Part shown: in pieces, positions 11,021 through 23,248 of the stretch
How positions within the stretch are numbered: position 1 is the first letter of the stretch
Layout of the letters: each line of letters opens with the position of its first letter
Source: Ornithodoros turicata
Lineage: Eukaryota > Arthropoda > Arachnida > Ixodida > Argasidae
Assembly: GCF_037126465.1 (NCBI RefSeq)
Contig: NW_026999320.1
Location: forward strand, 2,666,001-2,730,000
Direction: 5' to 3'
DNA: 64,000 bases
Notes under the pieces: model-generated
Seen by the model: the letters and a program-made list of their open reading frames with translations, nothing else
What the model was told of the DNA's origin: nothing
Database searches by the model: none
Position numbers and translations under genes: made by a program

Positions 11021-11890
11021 ACCTACTCCACAGACAGTCGGAGAACTATTACTCTGCGGTCTTCATAACACGGCATTCCCGCAATTAAGTATAGGTACTG
11101 GACCCTACACTCTTAACCCAGTGACCGATAGGTGCCGTCTGATCAACTGCGAAAGCTGCAGGTGCCCTGTGCCCCCCTGAAACAACTGGTACGACATCCT
11201 TGCTGATGCCAGGAGCCACAGTGTACCGGACGTATTGAAGGGTTACTTGTACCCACTAATGCGCTAAACACATTTTGCCTCTCGGGTTCCCTAACAGAAA
11301 AATTACCTCTAGGCTTTGCAAAAAAGAAAAAGAAAGGAAGCAAATGCTACAAGGACATCCAACACGAAACACAAATTTTTATTGAATTGCACATACCTTT
11401 AAATTGCATCCAGTACATCATCGTTTGCCGAATGGAAAGCATACACGGTTCACTAATCCCAACACAAACATATGGAGCACACGTTGCGCGGATACGCTAC
11501 CCGTCCGATGCACCAGAAAGTCCTCGAAACGTCGAACACACAATCCTCGAAACTTCGAACAGGCTGGCACTGCAAAGCTCAATCAAGATCATTCTTAGTA
11601 ACGAACACGACAGTTCCTCAAACGAAAAGGCCGACGAACAATTGTCCAAGCAAGTGGCACCAGACACGCTTCGATGTGAGAAGCAGTTGCAATTTTGTAC
11701 ACCTATGTGTGCCCGTTGAGACAGGAAACAACCTGTAAGGAAACCAAAGTGAATATCAACCTGGCATTGTTCCAACGTGAACGCTGGGATAGTACATCAT
11801 TTTGTAGCTCACGTCCTTGAAATCCATAGAGTCCCATGGTTACACCTGGCTAGTTCCATTTTAAATCGAACAATCCGGTACACTTGATGT
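11021..11890. other. Intron sequence, no recognised gene
   Basis: Several overlapping short frames occur at 11387-11775 on both strands, but none matches a family I know. No repeat structure stands out. Confidence 0.4.
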
Positions 11891-11892
11891 CT

Positions 11893-12843
11893 CGAATGAA
11901 CGAAAAAAGAGAGTTGAAACCATCGGTGAGTTAGAATAAATAAACGGATAAAAAATAATTCTCTGCGCTGCGCGGTTCGTGAAATAAGAGAGGTGGAAAA
12001 ACCTGCCTCTCAGAAGACGATGTCGTCGCGCGCAGGTTTGAGCACTCCCTACAAGGTTATTTCTTGTCGCATTGTAGTAATTTTGTGATCTGGCCTTAGA
12101 CCACTTAGGACGCAATAGGCTCCTGCGTTGACAGTGCTGTGTCGGATTTTGTTTGTCTGCATAAAAATATCAAATTTGACTCAAAGTGCCCAAAAGCACC
12201 ATATTCACTTAAACTTTGCTGACGATGTACAAAACGCATAAGATTGAGCATTATGCCGTTCGATATGTCATTCATGGGGCTATCGATTTATATATAACTT
12301 GTTACTCTCCTCTGTTAGGAACGTAAGTGACACCTCTTTAAGTAGCACCATGCTACCGAAAAATGACGAATTTCGGAAGCCTTTATCTAACAAACCCCAC
12401 CAAAAACTTCCTCAAAAATACTATATGTTGTAGGTACATCCTTAGTGTATGCACAGAAGAAAAATCAAAATTCCGACTTGATCGGTAGGCGCACTGTGAA
12501 TTTTTTGCGAGCCCTATACCTGGAGCGCATTCAGCGGTGACACAGTGTCCCGCGTGTTGCAAAATCGAATTTTCCAAAGAGACTTTCAACTTCTGTGTTC
12601 ACATGAAATGTAATTGGTATGGTTTGAAACAGTTCTGAGCGTTTGCGTTTATAACAGTGTTGTAATCGCTGAATGCAGATTGTGGAGCAACCAGATGTGC
12701 TCACATTTTTTGCGGGATGACACACATGCATTGCAACTACTGGGAGCCCGTTAAGAACAGAATGCTTTAGAATGCCTTAGCGTCTTTATTAGAGGTATAT
12801 TTGTAAACGGTTATCATATCGAAGCATATTTACAGCACACAGA
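11893..12843 (+). repeat. Left arm of a ~0.93 kb inverted repeat
   Basis: Matches the reverse complement of 24151-25075 along its length at roughly 75-85% by eye. Anchors include TCACCGATGG/CCATCGGTGA at the outer end, CGCGCGCAGGTTTGAGC, GGGGCTATCGATTTATATATA and GGAGCAACCAGATGT. Either these are the long terminal inverted repeats of one DNA transposon, or two oppositely inserted copies of one repeat. Confidence 0.75.
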
Positions 12844-13957
12844 ATAAAAACAACTTGGCAGCGAAGAAGACAGGGTAACGAAGCTAAGAAGGTACATAAG
12901 TTATGCAGAGCATTCCGGGTGGATGAGAGTGCTCGTGTCATGAACTGCTTTAGGCTGCTGTAGGAGCCACTTTCCTTAATGTTACTTTCGATGGCAGATT
13001 CATGTCATATTTTGTTTATTGGCTCTTCTCACGTTACATGCTAACTCGTTGCAATCCTGGCAGGTACTCCTGAATGTTCCTCGCAAGGCAACACCGAAAG
13101 CGGCTTCTGGCTTACGGCCTGTCTTTCTGCCAATTCCTTCTCGTATTTCGGAGTGTTTCCGCTATGCATATGCCTCCACCGACTTCCTTCTTGGCTTAAG
13201 CCGTGTGACGTTAATGGCTTCAGATGATATATACTCATTGATTTCTTCGACACCGTCGGGCTCGTGCATAAACGGCTCACTCTGCTGCACCAACCGGCTC
13301 ACCTTCAATTGTGGGCGACATTGCTGCGTGCTGTGATTCAGCCACATTTGTTGTGAAGTACTTGAAGCAGCTTCTGCGCAGCTGGGCCATTTCTGTTACA
13401 CCTTCGGCTGGATCCGCTGGAACCACATTGCTTATGGCAGCTACGCCGATCTCCGAAGCAAAGCGAAAGTCATTTGTCCGAACCACTTTTTTCTTGTGTA
13501 CCAGGCGGTAGCCAGCGTAATACACGCGTTCAGCGTTGTACAACGAAGAAGCCGTTGAGGTAGATGTGGTGCCAGGACGACACAATAGCTACAGTAATGC
13601 AGATGTCTTCAAACACTCTGTGTAAGCGCACTTCGTGCACTTCTGTAGTCGAGGATTACGCGAAACCTTGCGCAAAGTGTTTTCCGGGAGTTAATCCGAT
13701 TAAGACCTTCCCATGGTCGCAGCATGTCGAACCTAGAGTCATTAAATAAGCGTAGCTTATTTAGTGACTCTAGTCGAACCGAAGAACATATTGGACGGCG
13801 GCACCGGTCGGGCAGTTTCGGCAGTGTTCACAAAAGGCACCATGAATTAGCCTTGAGCGTGTACGTAAGACACTACAGAACGACACTTTCCTCAGTGCGA
13901 CGATTCCTCAGTCCGAGGTCATGGAGCGGTAGAAAGAATGCTGGAAGTCACTGCGTC
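12844..13957 (-). other. Interior of the inverted-repeat element, with unrecognised minus-strand frames
   Basis: The 1.1-kb interior carries overlapping minus-strand frames: 13585-13277 (102 codons, containing YYAGYRLVHKKKVVRTNDFR), 13347-13162 and 13280-13041. They read like one decayed protein broken by frameshifts. I do not recognise a transposase signature. If the flanking repeats are terminal repeats, this is the expected place for the element's protein. Confidence 0.35.
13733..13773. repeat. 41-bp hairpin flanked by TCGAAC direct repeats
   Basis: Arms CTAGAGTCATTAAATAAGC (13733-13751) and its inverse (13755-13773) differ by one base, with a 3-bp loop. TCGAAC abuts both sides (13727-13732 and 13774-13779). 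Confidence 0.7.
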
Positions 13958-13972
13958 TCTCCTGACATAATG
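13958..13972 (+). repeat. Left target-site duplication of the Jockey-type LINE
   Basis: TCTCCTGACATAATG, identical to 24136-24150. Confidence 0.9.
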
Positions 13973-14221
13973 CCCCGCAGGGGGCACCGGCTTCGGCTGG
14001 TGTTTGGTGAGTGGCGCCACCACGGACCCCAGCCCCCAGTCCCAAGGTGTTATCCGTACCGTGCCGAGGGGATGTAAGGCGAAGGGTAGAAACCTTGAAC
14101 GGTGGCGGTCGGGGCATTGGTCGAGCTCCGGCTGATGGGTTGTCAAAACTCCGGGACCTTCCCGTATATATGAGTATCAAGTACGGGCGACTCTTTGGAA
14201 TACTCGTTTCAACAAACTTGT

Positions 14222-15420
14222 ATGGGTAAATTTTCTTCTTCTCTTGAGATCGTGGCCGCGAAGCGACCACGGACCGAAGTTTTACAAAGTACTAAACAGT
14301 TCATTGCCAAGTACATAGTACTGTCTAGTGCAGATTCTGAAAATGAGAAAAACGTACCACTGGGAAAGATGTCACCATTTTTTATTGAAAAAGCGGTGGC
14401 GTCACACTATAAAGATATAACGGAAATAAAACGTATCAGATCTGGGGACTTGCTGATAAAATGCACGAATGAGAAAGACTGCAACCGCATGTTAAACGCT
14501 CATGAAATGACGGGAGTAAAGATTGCAGCTTCGATGCATAAAACACTAAACACTTGCAAGGGTGTCATCTCAGTCTTTGAGCTGGTCGACGTGTCACCTG
14601 AAGAAATCTTGATGGAGATAAGGAATCAGGATGTCGTTGATGTACGCAAAATCAAAATCCGTAAAAATGGGTTGTACATCACCACACGAAACCTAGTACT
14701 GACAAGCCCACACTTCCAACAAAACTAAAAGTAGGCTACCTGTCAGCAGATGTCCGACCTTACATTCCGAACCCGTTGCGATGTTTTCGGTGCAACAGGT
14801 TTGGACATGCTGCAGACGGGTGCCGCGGCTCTGCTTGTTGTGCACAGTGTGGAAAGTCTGACCATGAGACCAAAGAATGCAAAGGGCCAGACTGCTGTGT
14901 CAATTGTTCTTCCAACCACCCATCCTACCCGAGGTCATGTACAAAGTGGAAATATGAAAAAGAAGTCCTGCACGACAAGGTTACACAGGACATCAGTTAC
15001 CCAGAACCCAGAAAAAAAGTAGCTCCCATCTTTTTCGAAAAATCCTTTGCCACAGCCGTAAAACAGAAAGTAAGACTAGTAACACAGTACACACAGACCG
15101 AGCAATCACTACTGATAGAGACAACCACAAATGAAGTCGAAGGAGGTGCACGTATACCTCCAGTCCCCGAAACTCCAGTGGCGTCACTAACACCGACGCC
15201 ACTTCTGTCCTCACAGTCCACGGAGGTCACATCCATGGATTGCGAGGACGAGACGAGCTCTGAGTACTCCTCTGCGAGCACGTGCTCCCAAGTCCTCCAA
15301 AAGAATAGAGCTAGTCTGTCGGGGAGTGGGTCACTCCCTGACATATGTGACAAGGAGCTTGCGGCTGCTCGGAAGAAACCCACAAGGCCGCGGGTCACAC
15401 CTCCAACAAAAAATAGATAA
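14222..15420 (+). pseudogene. LINE ORF1 (gag-like, three zinc knuckles), frameshifted
   Basis: An ATG at 14222 (MGKFSSSLEIVAAKRPRTE) follows the 5' UTR; an in-frame ATG at 14195 is also possible. The N-terminal part, to about 14700, contains an RNA-binding-like region. Near 14700 the frame shifts, and the second part holds three CCHC-type knuckles: CFRCNRFGHAADGC, CAQCGKSDHETKEC and CVNCSSNHPSYPRSC (about 14779-14937). A serine/proline-rich tail ends at 15420. In Jockey-clade elements this protein packages the RNA. One frameshift makes it non-functional here. Confidence 0.85.
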
Positions 15421-15488
15421 TGAAAGCTCTTCAAAGTCGGCATAAGTTTCTGACACGCTTACTACTACTTCTTAGTAATGCAACTATT

Positions 15489-16467
15489 ATGCAGCACACG
15501 ATCCTCCAATGGAATTGTCGTGGGTTCCTTTCTAACTTAGATGATGTCAACGATCTCTTCGAGACATATAATGCTACATGTTTTTGTCTTCAAGAAACAT
15601 ATTTGAACAATGAAACACAAAATCTACTGCGTAGACACAACATATTTCGAAGAGATCGAAGTGATGCCACCCGAGCATCTGGTGGTGTAGCGATCACCAC
15701 ACGACGATCTCTCCGAAGAAAAGCAATTCACATAGTTACAAACTTGGAAGCTGTAGCTGTGCAGGTGTGTTTAGACAGGATCGTCACCATCTGCTCGGTA
15801 TACTTGCCGCCATGAGACTCTATTACACAAAAAGAATTAGAAGATTTATGCAGCCAACTTCCAAGTCCTTTAATGCAGTGACTTTAATGCTCATAATCCA
15901 CTTTGGGCCAGTACAAGAACTGACACTCGAGGGAAAATGTTAGAGAAATTTTTATTATCAACATCCATCTGTCTCTTAAACACAGGGGCACCTACATACA
16001 TACATTCTTCAAGTCAGACTCTCTCAGCCTTAGACCTGTCTTTTTGCAGTCCATCCTTGTTTCAGGAGATAGAATGGACTGTAAAACAAAACCCACTTGG
16101 AAGTGACCACTTCCCAGTTGTGTTAAAATACCTTACTCTAGTCGACACTCTGACGACACGCCTTCCCATGTGGAAACTTGAAATAGCCAACTAGAATCAG
16201 TTTTCTGAAAAATGTGACCTCTCTCTGATTCCTATTGATAGGGTGACAATCGAGGAAGCTAGCAATCTTATTAGTAACATCATCCTCGATGCAGCAACAC
16301 AATTCATTCCCAGGCTTCTGGTCGTCTCCCAAAGCGACCTAAACCCTGGTGGAACAGTGAATGCGAAGAAACTCGCAAACTGCAAAATCGGGCGTGGGGC
16401 ACATTTCGGAGGTACCCCACATCACAAAATCTCCTACTTTTTAAAAAGGCAAGAGCAAAGGCCAGGT
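15489..16467 (+). pseudogene. LINE ORF2, endonuclease part
   Basis: Starts MQHTILQWNCRGFLSNLDD, the usual beginning of an apurinic-type (EEP) endonuclease, with CLQETYL as the Glu-containing motif and SGGVAI further on. A small deletion and stops near 15812-15930 break the frame; remnants of the GDFNAHNPLW motif are visible as DFNAHNPLW. The C-terminal SDHFPVV motif lies at about 16105-16125. The frame then runs into the linker and is cut at 16467 by the nested LTR element. Confidence 0.85.
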
Positions 16468-16811
16468 TGTGAGGCGGGAATGAAGAAAAAGGATTGTCCT
16501 GGGTCGCCAAGTGTGGAAGGAAGGTGACCGGGCCGTGGCTCACTCCAAGAACATCTTCATCCGCCAAACTCTTGTAATAAGGATGCGGCAGTCGGAGTAG
16601 CAACAAATACAAACGTTTAATGATGATGAGACGTATTTACAGGCATGCATAATAATTTAGGATGGTAAGGTGCCGAATAGGTCGTCGTAGGACGTTCTAA
16701 GAATGACGACTGACGATTACGACGTGGCGCACCGCCGTTAAATACTACGGTGGCGCCACTAACACACATTGACGATGGGCATGTCAGCTGACGATGACAA
16801 TGACGCTGACA
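16468..16811 (-). repeat. 3' LTR of the nested element
   Basis: 344 bp. Boundary set by comparison with 18677-19020. Its neighbour at 16812-16825, read on the minus strand, is the polypurine tract. Confidence 0.92.
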
Positions 16812-18676
16812 CGACCCCCTCTATTAAAATGAAATGTCCTCATTTCATAATCACTCTTGAGGTACTAAACACTTGATAACCAAAAAATGATAATCATCGT
16901 GACATTCTGTCTTTCTCAGTTTTAAACAAAGCATCCCGACTCTTACCAGGGCCCTTGGCAGAGTAAGGGCACTGAGAAAAGAGAACAGACAGAATTCCTC
17001 GAAGTTACAACGTATATGCTAAGTGTGGCAAATCCATACCCGCTACAAAAGAAAAAATCTCCCGGTTTTGAGTACAGTGAAGTATACAGAAAAATTGTGA
17101 AGTGTACGGATTGTGACAAGAATATATGCGCGACAAAATCTGACAGTGAACACAATACCAAAAATGAAGTACTGACACAAACACTCCAAGCATGATATAC
17201 GAGAGCAGGAGTCAGGGAAATCAAGCAGGGAAAATTGTCAAGCCAAAGTTGTTCGTTCATGAGACGAAGCGTCCTTCGCTCATGAACGTCTGTTTACATT
17301 TGTCGAGGCGTCCCACCACAAATGCAAACTCTCAATTTCAAGTCGTACTAGGTAAATTACAAGACTAGACTAAAGTTGAAGTGATAAGAACTAAGTCGAA
17401 GTGACTGGCCATTGCGAAAGAGTGTAAACGTTACGCAAGTCTACGCTATCAAAATTTGAGTAAAACGCAACGTGAGGATATCGGTAACAATAGATCTCGG
17501 CAGAACTAGATACTGGCATTAATAGCGATAAAGATATACGTCTCAACATACCTTAAAGTTCTTGTCTGAAGTGAAGATAATTACGAACACATCACTATAA
17601 CGTTTCGCGTTTCGTGCGAAGTCTCTTCAAAATCGTTGATCACTGAACGAAGTTTCTTTTCGGTGAAGAGGAAAGTCCTTGTTGATAGAAGACGAAGAGG
17701 TACATTTCCAAGAAGTACATAGCGACGAAGATGAGGCCGGATCAGCTGATTACAGGGCACTGATGTTGCGTTTGCTGAAGATCAGTCAAATATTCGCGAA
17801 GGTGACCACGGATACGATGAATCGTGAGGTGAAGTTCGCATCGCTTGAGCAGGCCTTGCTGTATGAAGACACTCGTGGTCCTTGCGTGGATCACTTGAAG
17901 ATGACAACGGTGATGGCGATGAACGGCTGGACGATATGTCCCAAGCAGTGTGATAGTCCAGGAAATGAGCTGAATTGGCTCAAAAATAACACATCAGGGG
18001 AAGTTGTCTGAATATTAATGGCATGTGCTTGGAAGACATGTTACGATAACGAGACATGCTACGCTTAGTTCGAAACACCAAGCCATCACTAAAGATAGCA
18101 TTCCGCAACATTAGCCGCGGAAGCTCAATATATTCCGTTGCAACTAACTGAAGAGTTACAAGTGAATGGAGGTTTAGTTTTCGACAGGAAAACTTAAAAT
18201 GGCTACAACTGAGCTAGAGAACGGCCTCGAAAGTCACTCGAGGAAGGCACGTTCTAGAATGTTAGGCTAAGCAACTATTAGTCCTAACTGAAGAAAAAGG
18301 CTTAACTCTCGCGCGGGAGAAATCTGTACGTTCTACACCGCTAAAGAGAGTTGGAAAGACATGAGTAAGACATGACGGCTGCCTAGACTGAAGCAAGCCA
18401 TCAGGACACTAGTCTCGTGAGAGAGAACGCTAGTGGCTTTACTGAATAGGACAATGACTTAACAACGTCGAAGAACCAGAAGATGGAAAAGACGCCTTCG
18501 GTTCAAGCACCCAAGCTGATGGAGCTATCTGAGTACCTCGTACCATGCCTCAACAAGTGTAAAGAAAACTGACTATGCCTCTGCTGACAAAGGCCATGGA
18601 CTGCGCTAAAAAACGATCTTGCCTTTGAACTCTGAAGACTTCACTCCGAAGATTGCCGATCCTGTCGACTGCGCCA
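16812..18676 (-). other. Interior of the non-autonomous LTR element
   Basis: No retroviral-type domain in any frame. Two + strand (antisense) frames are of note. One at about 17016-17193 starts MLSVANPYPLQKKK and contains KCTDCDKNICATKSDSEH, a metal-binding-like Cys pair arrangement. The other at 17679-18011 is acidic at its start (LIEDEEVHFQEVHSDEDEAG). I recognise neither. A minus-strand frame at 17260-16943 is hydrophobic and probably chance. Confidence 0.5.
18660..18676 (-). promoter_or_regulatory. Primer-binding site of the nested LTR element
   Basis: Reads TGGCGCAGTCGACAGGA on the minus strand, immediately inside the 5' LTR. Confidence 0.8.
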
Positions 18677-19020
18677 TGTGAGGCGGGAATGAAGAAAAAG
18701 GATTGTCCTGGGTCGCCAAGTGTGGAAGGAAGGTGACCGGGCCGTGGCTCACTCCAAGAACATCTTCATCCGCCAAACTCTTGTAATAAGGATGCGGCAG
18801 TCGGAGTAGCAACAAATACAAACGTTTAATGATGATGAGACGTATTTACAGGCATGCATAATAATTTAGGATGGTAAGGTGCCGAATAGGTCGTCGTAGG
18901 ACGTTCTAAGAATGACGACTGACGATTACGACGTGGCGCACCGCCGTTAAATACTACGGTGGCGCCACTAACACACATTGACGATGGGCATGTCAGCTGA
19001 CGATGACAATGACGCTGACA
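18677..19020 (-). repeat. 5' LTR of the nested element
   Basis: 344 bp; appears identical to 16468-16811. It is the upstream LTR on the minus strand because the primer-binding site adjoins it. Confidence 0.92.
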
Positions 19021-19024
19021 AGGT

Positions 19025-21021
19025 GGACACGCAAGCAAGCTAAGCGGTCCTCTTGGCACGCCTTTGTATCGTCGTCTCTGTTTTGTAATACCCCATTCAA
19101 AGTGGTATGGGACAGACGCAAAATCAGAGGAGAACACATCAGTCATTCCGTCCCTCTTTTAGAAGTCAACGGTCAGGTATGTGAAAGCCTAGAAGAGCAG
19201 GCGAATGCTCTTGAGGAGCATTTCCAAATAATTTCTGACTCACCTCATTATAGTAAAAACTTTCTTAAGATCAAAGACATTGCAGAAAAGAAGACAATTA
19301 GAATGAATGCCGGGGATGGCAATGCATATAATCAGCCGTTTACCATGATAGAGCTTCAGAGGTCCTTATCTTCAGCAAAGGTTACTTCACCTGGTCCAGA
19401 CCGAGTGACATATTCCATGCTTCAACACTTATCCGAAACATCAAAAGAATGCTTGCTTCGTTTCTTCAACCGAATCTGGGCAGATAGCACATTGCCATCC
19501 GCACGGAAAACTGCTACCGTTGTTCCACTGTTAAAACCTGAAAAAGACCCTTCAAATCCAACTAGCCATCGACCTATCGCTCTCACAAGCTGCATCGGCA
19601 AAACGTTTGAGCGTATGGTCAATGGTCGGCTCGTCCATTTTCTGGAGGAAAACAAATGTCTCTCTGAACTGCAGTGTGGTTTTCGTGCCGGGCGGTCCAC
19701 AACAGATCACCTCGTTCGAGTAGAAACAATGATACGTGAAGCTTTCGTCCAAAGACAACACTGCCTCTCTGTTTTCTTTGATCTTGAGAAGGCATACGAT
19801 ACCGCTTGGCGGTATGGTATCCTGCAAGATCTGTACTCTTTTGGGATCAGGGGGCGGATACTCAGGTGCGTCATGAACTTCCTACAAAACAGGACATTCC
19901 AAGTACGACTTGGAACGACGCTATCTCGTGTTCTGGTTCAAGAGAATGGAGTAGGAGTGGAACAGGGATCTGTTCTGAGCGTTACTCTCTTTCTTGTGAA
20001 AATCAATTCAGTAGCCAATGCAATTCCTCGTTCTATGTCATACTCCTTATACGTAGATGACATTCAAATATCATTTTCTTCTACAAACCTAGCAATATGC
20101 GAGCGACAGGTGCAGCTAGCTCTAAACAAGCTCACCATATGGTCCCTCGAGAATGGGTTTAAGTTCTCGCACGAGAAAACTGTATGTGTTCACTTCTCTA
20201 GGGTCAGAGGAATGCTTCCTTCACCTACTCTTAAGCTGAATGGGCAGGACCTCACTGTTAAGAGTGAACATAAATTTATTGGGGTCACGTTTGATAGCAA
20301 ACTTACTTTCCTACCGCACATTAAGAGCCTTAAAACTAAATGCATCAAGTCCCTAAGCCTCTTAAAGGTGCTGTCACACAGATCCTGGGGCGCAGATTGT
20401 GACACGTTGCATAGAATTTACATTTCGACAGTGAGGTCAAGATTGGACTATGGGTGCATTGTCTATGGATCTGCCCGCGAATCTGCTCTGAAGATTTTGA
20501 ACCCAGTTCACCACCAGGGGTTGCGTTTAATAACTGGTGCCTTTCGTACATCGCCAGTTGAGAGTCTATATGTCGAATCCAAGACTGAGAGGCTATCCGG
20601 AACATCCTGCACTCCAGTCTGTGAGGGAGACACGGTTTAAACAGTTCTTTCTCAGCAAACGCACAGTTATACCTCCTTATAGTATGCGTGTGCTACAGGG
20701 AATCGAAACGTATGAGTTCATTGAGTATCACACCCCAATTTTGCAAGCGTGTGTGGGAGCTCCGCCGTGGGACGTACTTCCAGAATGCAATTACTCTTTA
20801 GCTAGATATAACAAACATGGCACTCCGCCATGTGTGCTCCAACAAGAATTCAGTATGTAGCCGAGAGCTTTGGAGATCACACTGCTTTTTATACCGATGG
20901 GTAAAAGGCACACACATCCGTTTCTTGTGCAATGGTTACTGAATCTTGCACCAAGTCACAGCGGCTTCCAACCTCTGCGTCAGTTTTTACTGCAGAGCTA
21001 TATGCAATAATCATGGCGCTT
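19025..21021 (+). pseudogene. LINE ORF2, reverse transcriptase and start of RNase H
   Basis: Frame open from the insertion boundary to 20640. The fingers and palm are clear: SPGPDRVTYSMLQHL, RPIALTSCIGKTFERMVNGR, CGFRAGRSTTDHL, FFDLEKAYDTAW (first catalytic Asp), VEQGSVLSVTLFL and YVDD (20050-20061, catalytic pair). A thumb region and LDYGCIVYGSA follow. A frameshift near 20560-20640 moves the reading to another frame (LFYTDG-like RNase H start near 20880-20900). The segment ends at 21021 where a second element is inserted. This is the Jockey-clade arrangement. Confidence 0.9.
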
Positions 21022-23248
21022 CCCGTACGAAAATTCCTGAATCCGAAACCAATCAGGTTTGTTCGATCAGACCTGATTCCGGACTGAACCCAAAATTGGG
21101 CGGGAATGACGATCAGGAATTATTCAGGAATGGGGTATCAGGATCTATTCCGGTAATTTATTCCGGGCCTGAATGGGTCCTGAACTCAAAACAATGTAAC
21201 CGGAACAAACTCGCCATTTATCTGATCATACCCGGATATGCGCCTGATAGAATACAGGATGATCCCTGAACGAAAACGGAAAGCGCCTGAATAATTTCGG
21301 AAAAAATGCTGAATCCATGCTGGTGCATGCATTCGCTTGCTATAAACCATTACTCGAGTGGATCTATTTGAAAACAACAAAAATGTGACTAGACCAGCAA
21401 GAGATGCATTCAGGATTAGTGTGAAACCTGCAATCGAACTACTTGACCATGCGCCCCTGTCGTGCCTTTACATACTACATGCATGAATGGAACACAAAGT
21501 GTAAGATTCAGTCGACAATTTTATTTCCATGGTTTCGTTTGCCTTTCAATTCACTTAATTTGGTCCCAATAGATATCAGTAGAGCCGGGGGCGACGCCTT
21601 CCATTCCTCCCGTCCTACGCTGTGTGCCTGAGTGACTTCTGCAAATAAGGCACACACATGAAGACAGAGAAAGAAGTCCCTAAGCGGAATCGTCGCACAA
21701 ATACTTATAGCAGGACAACTTACCGTTTTGGAAGGAGAGGGCTTGTCTTGTGGTAATCCAAGAGAGCGCTGATGCGATCGAGTTGGTTCCTATCGATGGA
21801 CGACATGGCATGGAACACAGAACGCACGACACAACACACACACAACCGCCTTCTCAGGAAGCGCAAGCAAATTCCTGTTGCGTTCTTCTATTAAAACGTC
21901 CATTTCATCCTGGAGCGCAGTCTTGTCGTCTGCAAGAAAGAAAGACGAAGTGATGAAGGAAAAAGCGCACACACAAAACACACGCAGTAAGAAGCGGCCA
22001 CTTACCAGAAATATTCATCAAATATTATTCTTGCTTGTCAGCGTACTCTAACTCCCCTACCTGTACACGTTTCACTGTTGTAGTTTTCTATGTGGAGCAC
22101 ACACACACACACACAAAAAAAAGCGTTGTCTTTCACACGAGGACGTCTTGATGCCGACGATGGCGAATGAATCCTGTCTGGGCCTAGCACTTCAAATGGC
22201 TACGGAGGTCAGGTGACCTACTGACGTTGACAATATTCCAAGAATAAGTATGTTCCCTATCAGCCCGAAGGGAGCAGCGGTGCAGAAGGGGAAGGGTCAG
22301 TGTATGCTTCCCATTGAGCTCTGGAATTTCCCGCTGACCTAAAAAGTCGAAACCAGTTCAGCTCCTCGTACACTTTTGTCCAGAGGGACTGCAATGTACA
22401 TGTGGTTTGGTGGTTTCGAAGCCAAACGGAAACTTTTGCAACACATCCGTATTATCATGTTATGCTACCTCCTCAAAAAAACAAAAGAAAAAGTAAAAAA
22501 AATAAGCATGATATATTAAGCTTTATTGCTTTTTGTCAACCTGTTTACGCACTCAATCATATCATACTGTGCATTTCCGGCATTCACTGGTGTCCCTTTT
22601 CCCTGCCCGAAAAGTTATCTCAGCAATAACAATTAATACTAATTCGTGGTTTTACGTCAAACATAAGCTTAACATAGACCCGCGCTACCAAGGTCACTTC
22701 ACCTGATCGTCCTGCCATCACATCATCTCATCGCTGGTTCGACTGGCCATGCACGGGATCTCGAAATGATGTACACAGCACGTGGCTCCAGAAAAATGTT
22801 CCTGGGTGCATTGTGTTGAGGGATCCCGAGTTTTTGCTCATCTTGAATGTATTTCAGTTTCTGCTGCTGCTATAATCGGGAAAAAATGTTTCGCGGGATT
22901 CTGTCGATAACGGTCGTAGATACCCTAGATATAATTTAATAATTCCAGACTTTGAGGGCAACGTGATCGAGGATCTCTGTAATCATGTTACGTAATATCT
23001 ATTGCCACACTTGAAATATTTTCAAAGATTGTCAAAGGAATCCCGGTTGACGACCAAGTATCAGGCACGTCCTTCCGGATTGGTTCAGGCGATATTCAGG
23101 CGGATTCAGGAAAGCGGCGTCCGGAATCCGGCTGGACCTACACCGGAATGTCCTGATAGTGCCTGAACAGTGCCGGATTCTGCCGGAATCAGTCGGATAG
23201 TGCCCGGAACCAGGTCTGATTCAGGTTATTCAGGAAGTTTCGTACGGG
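21022..23248. mobile_element. Terminal-inverted-repeat element with TCAGG-rich ends
   Basis: Begins CCCGTACGAAAATTCCTGAA and ends with its inverse, TTCAGGAAGTTTCGTACGGG (one mismatch). Both subterminal regions (about 200 bp) are packed with short CCTGA/TCAGG and CCGGAAT motifs. 2227 bp with no recognisable transposase, so probably non-autonomous. The superfamily is unclear: flanks GCGCTT and TTAGCTT give no convincing target duplication. A 5' end fragment of the same family lies at 41022. The interior contains a minus-strand SINE/LINE-like 3' tail near 22625-22665 and an AC run at 22095-22112. Confidence 0.8.

Larger units (their letters stand above)
16468..19020 (-). mobile_element. Non-autonomous Gypsy-type LTR element inserted in the LINE
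   Basis: Two 344-bp LTRs (16468-16811 and 18677-19020) look identical by eye, start TGT and end ACA, and are flanked by AGGT (16464-16467 and 19021-19024). On the minus strand the 18677-19020 LTR is followed by TGGCGCAGTCGACAGGA, a Gypsy primer-binding site, and the other LTR is preceded by a purine run AATAGAGGGGG, a polypurine tract. So transcription is on the minus strand. The 1865-bp interior has no gag or pol. Identical LTRs imply a recent insertion. Confidence 0.92.

Noticed and set aside
16943..17260. Hydrophobic minus-strand frame in the LTR-element interior as an envelope-like protein
   Set aside because: No signal peptide plus ectodomain architecture; the hydrophobic residues look like the antisense of a Lys-rich stretch.
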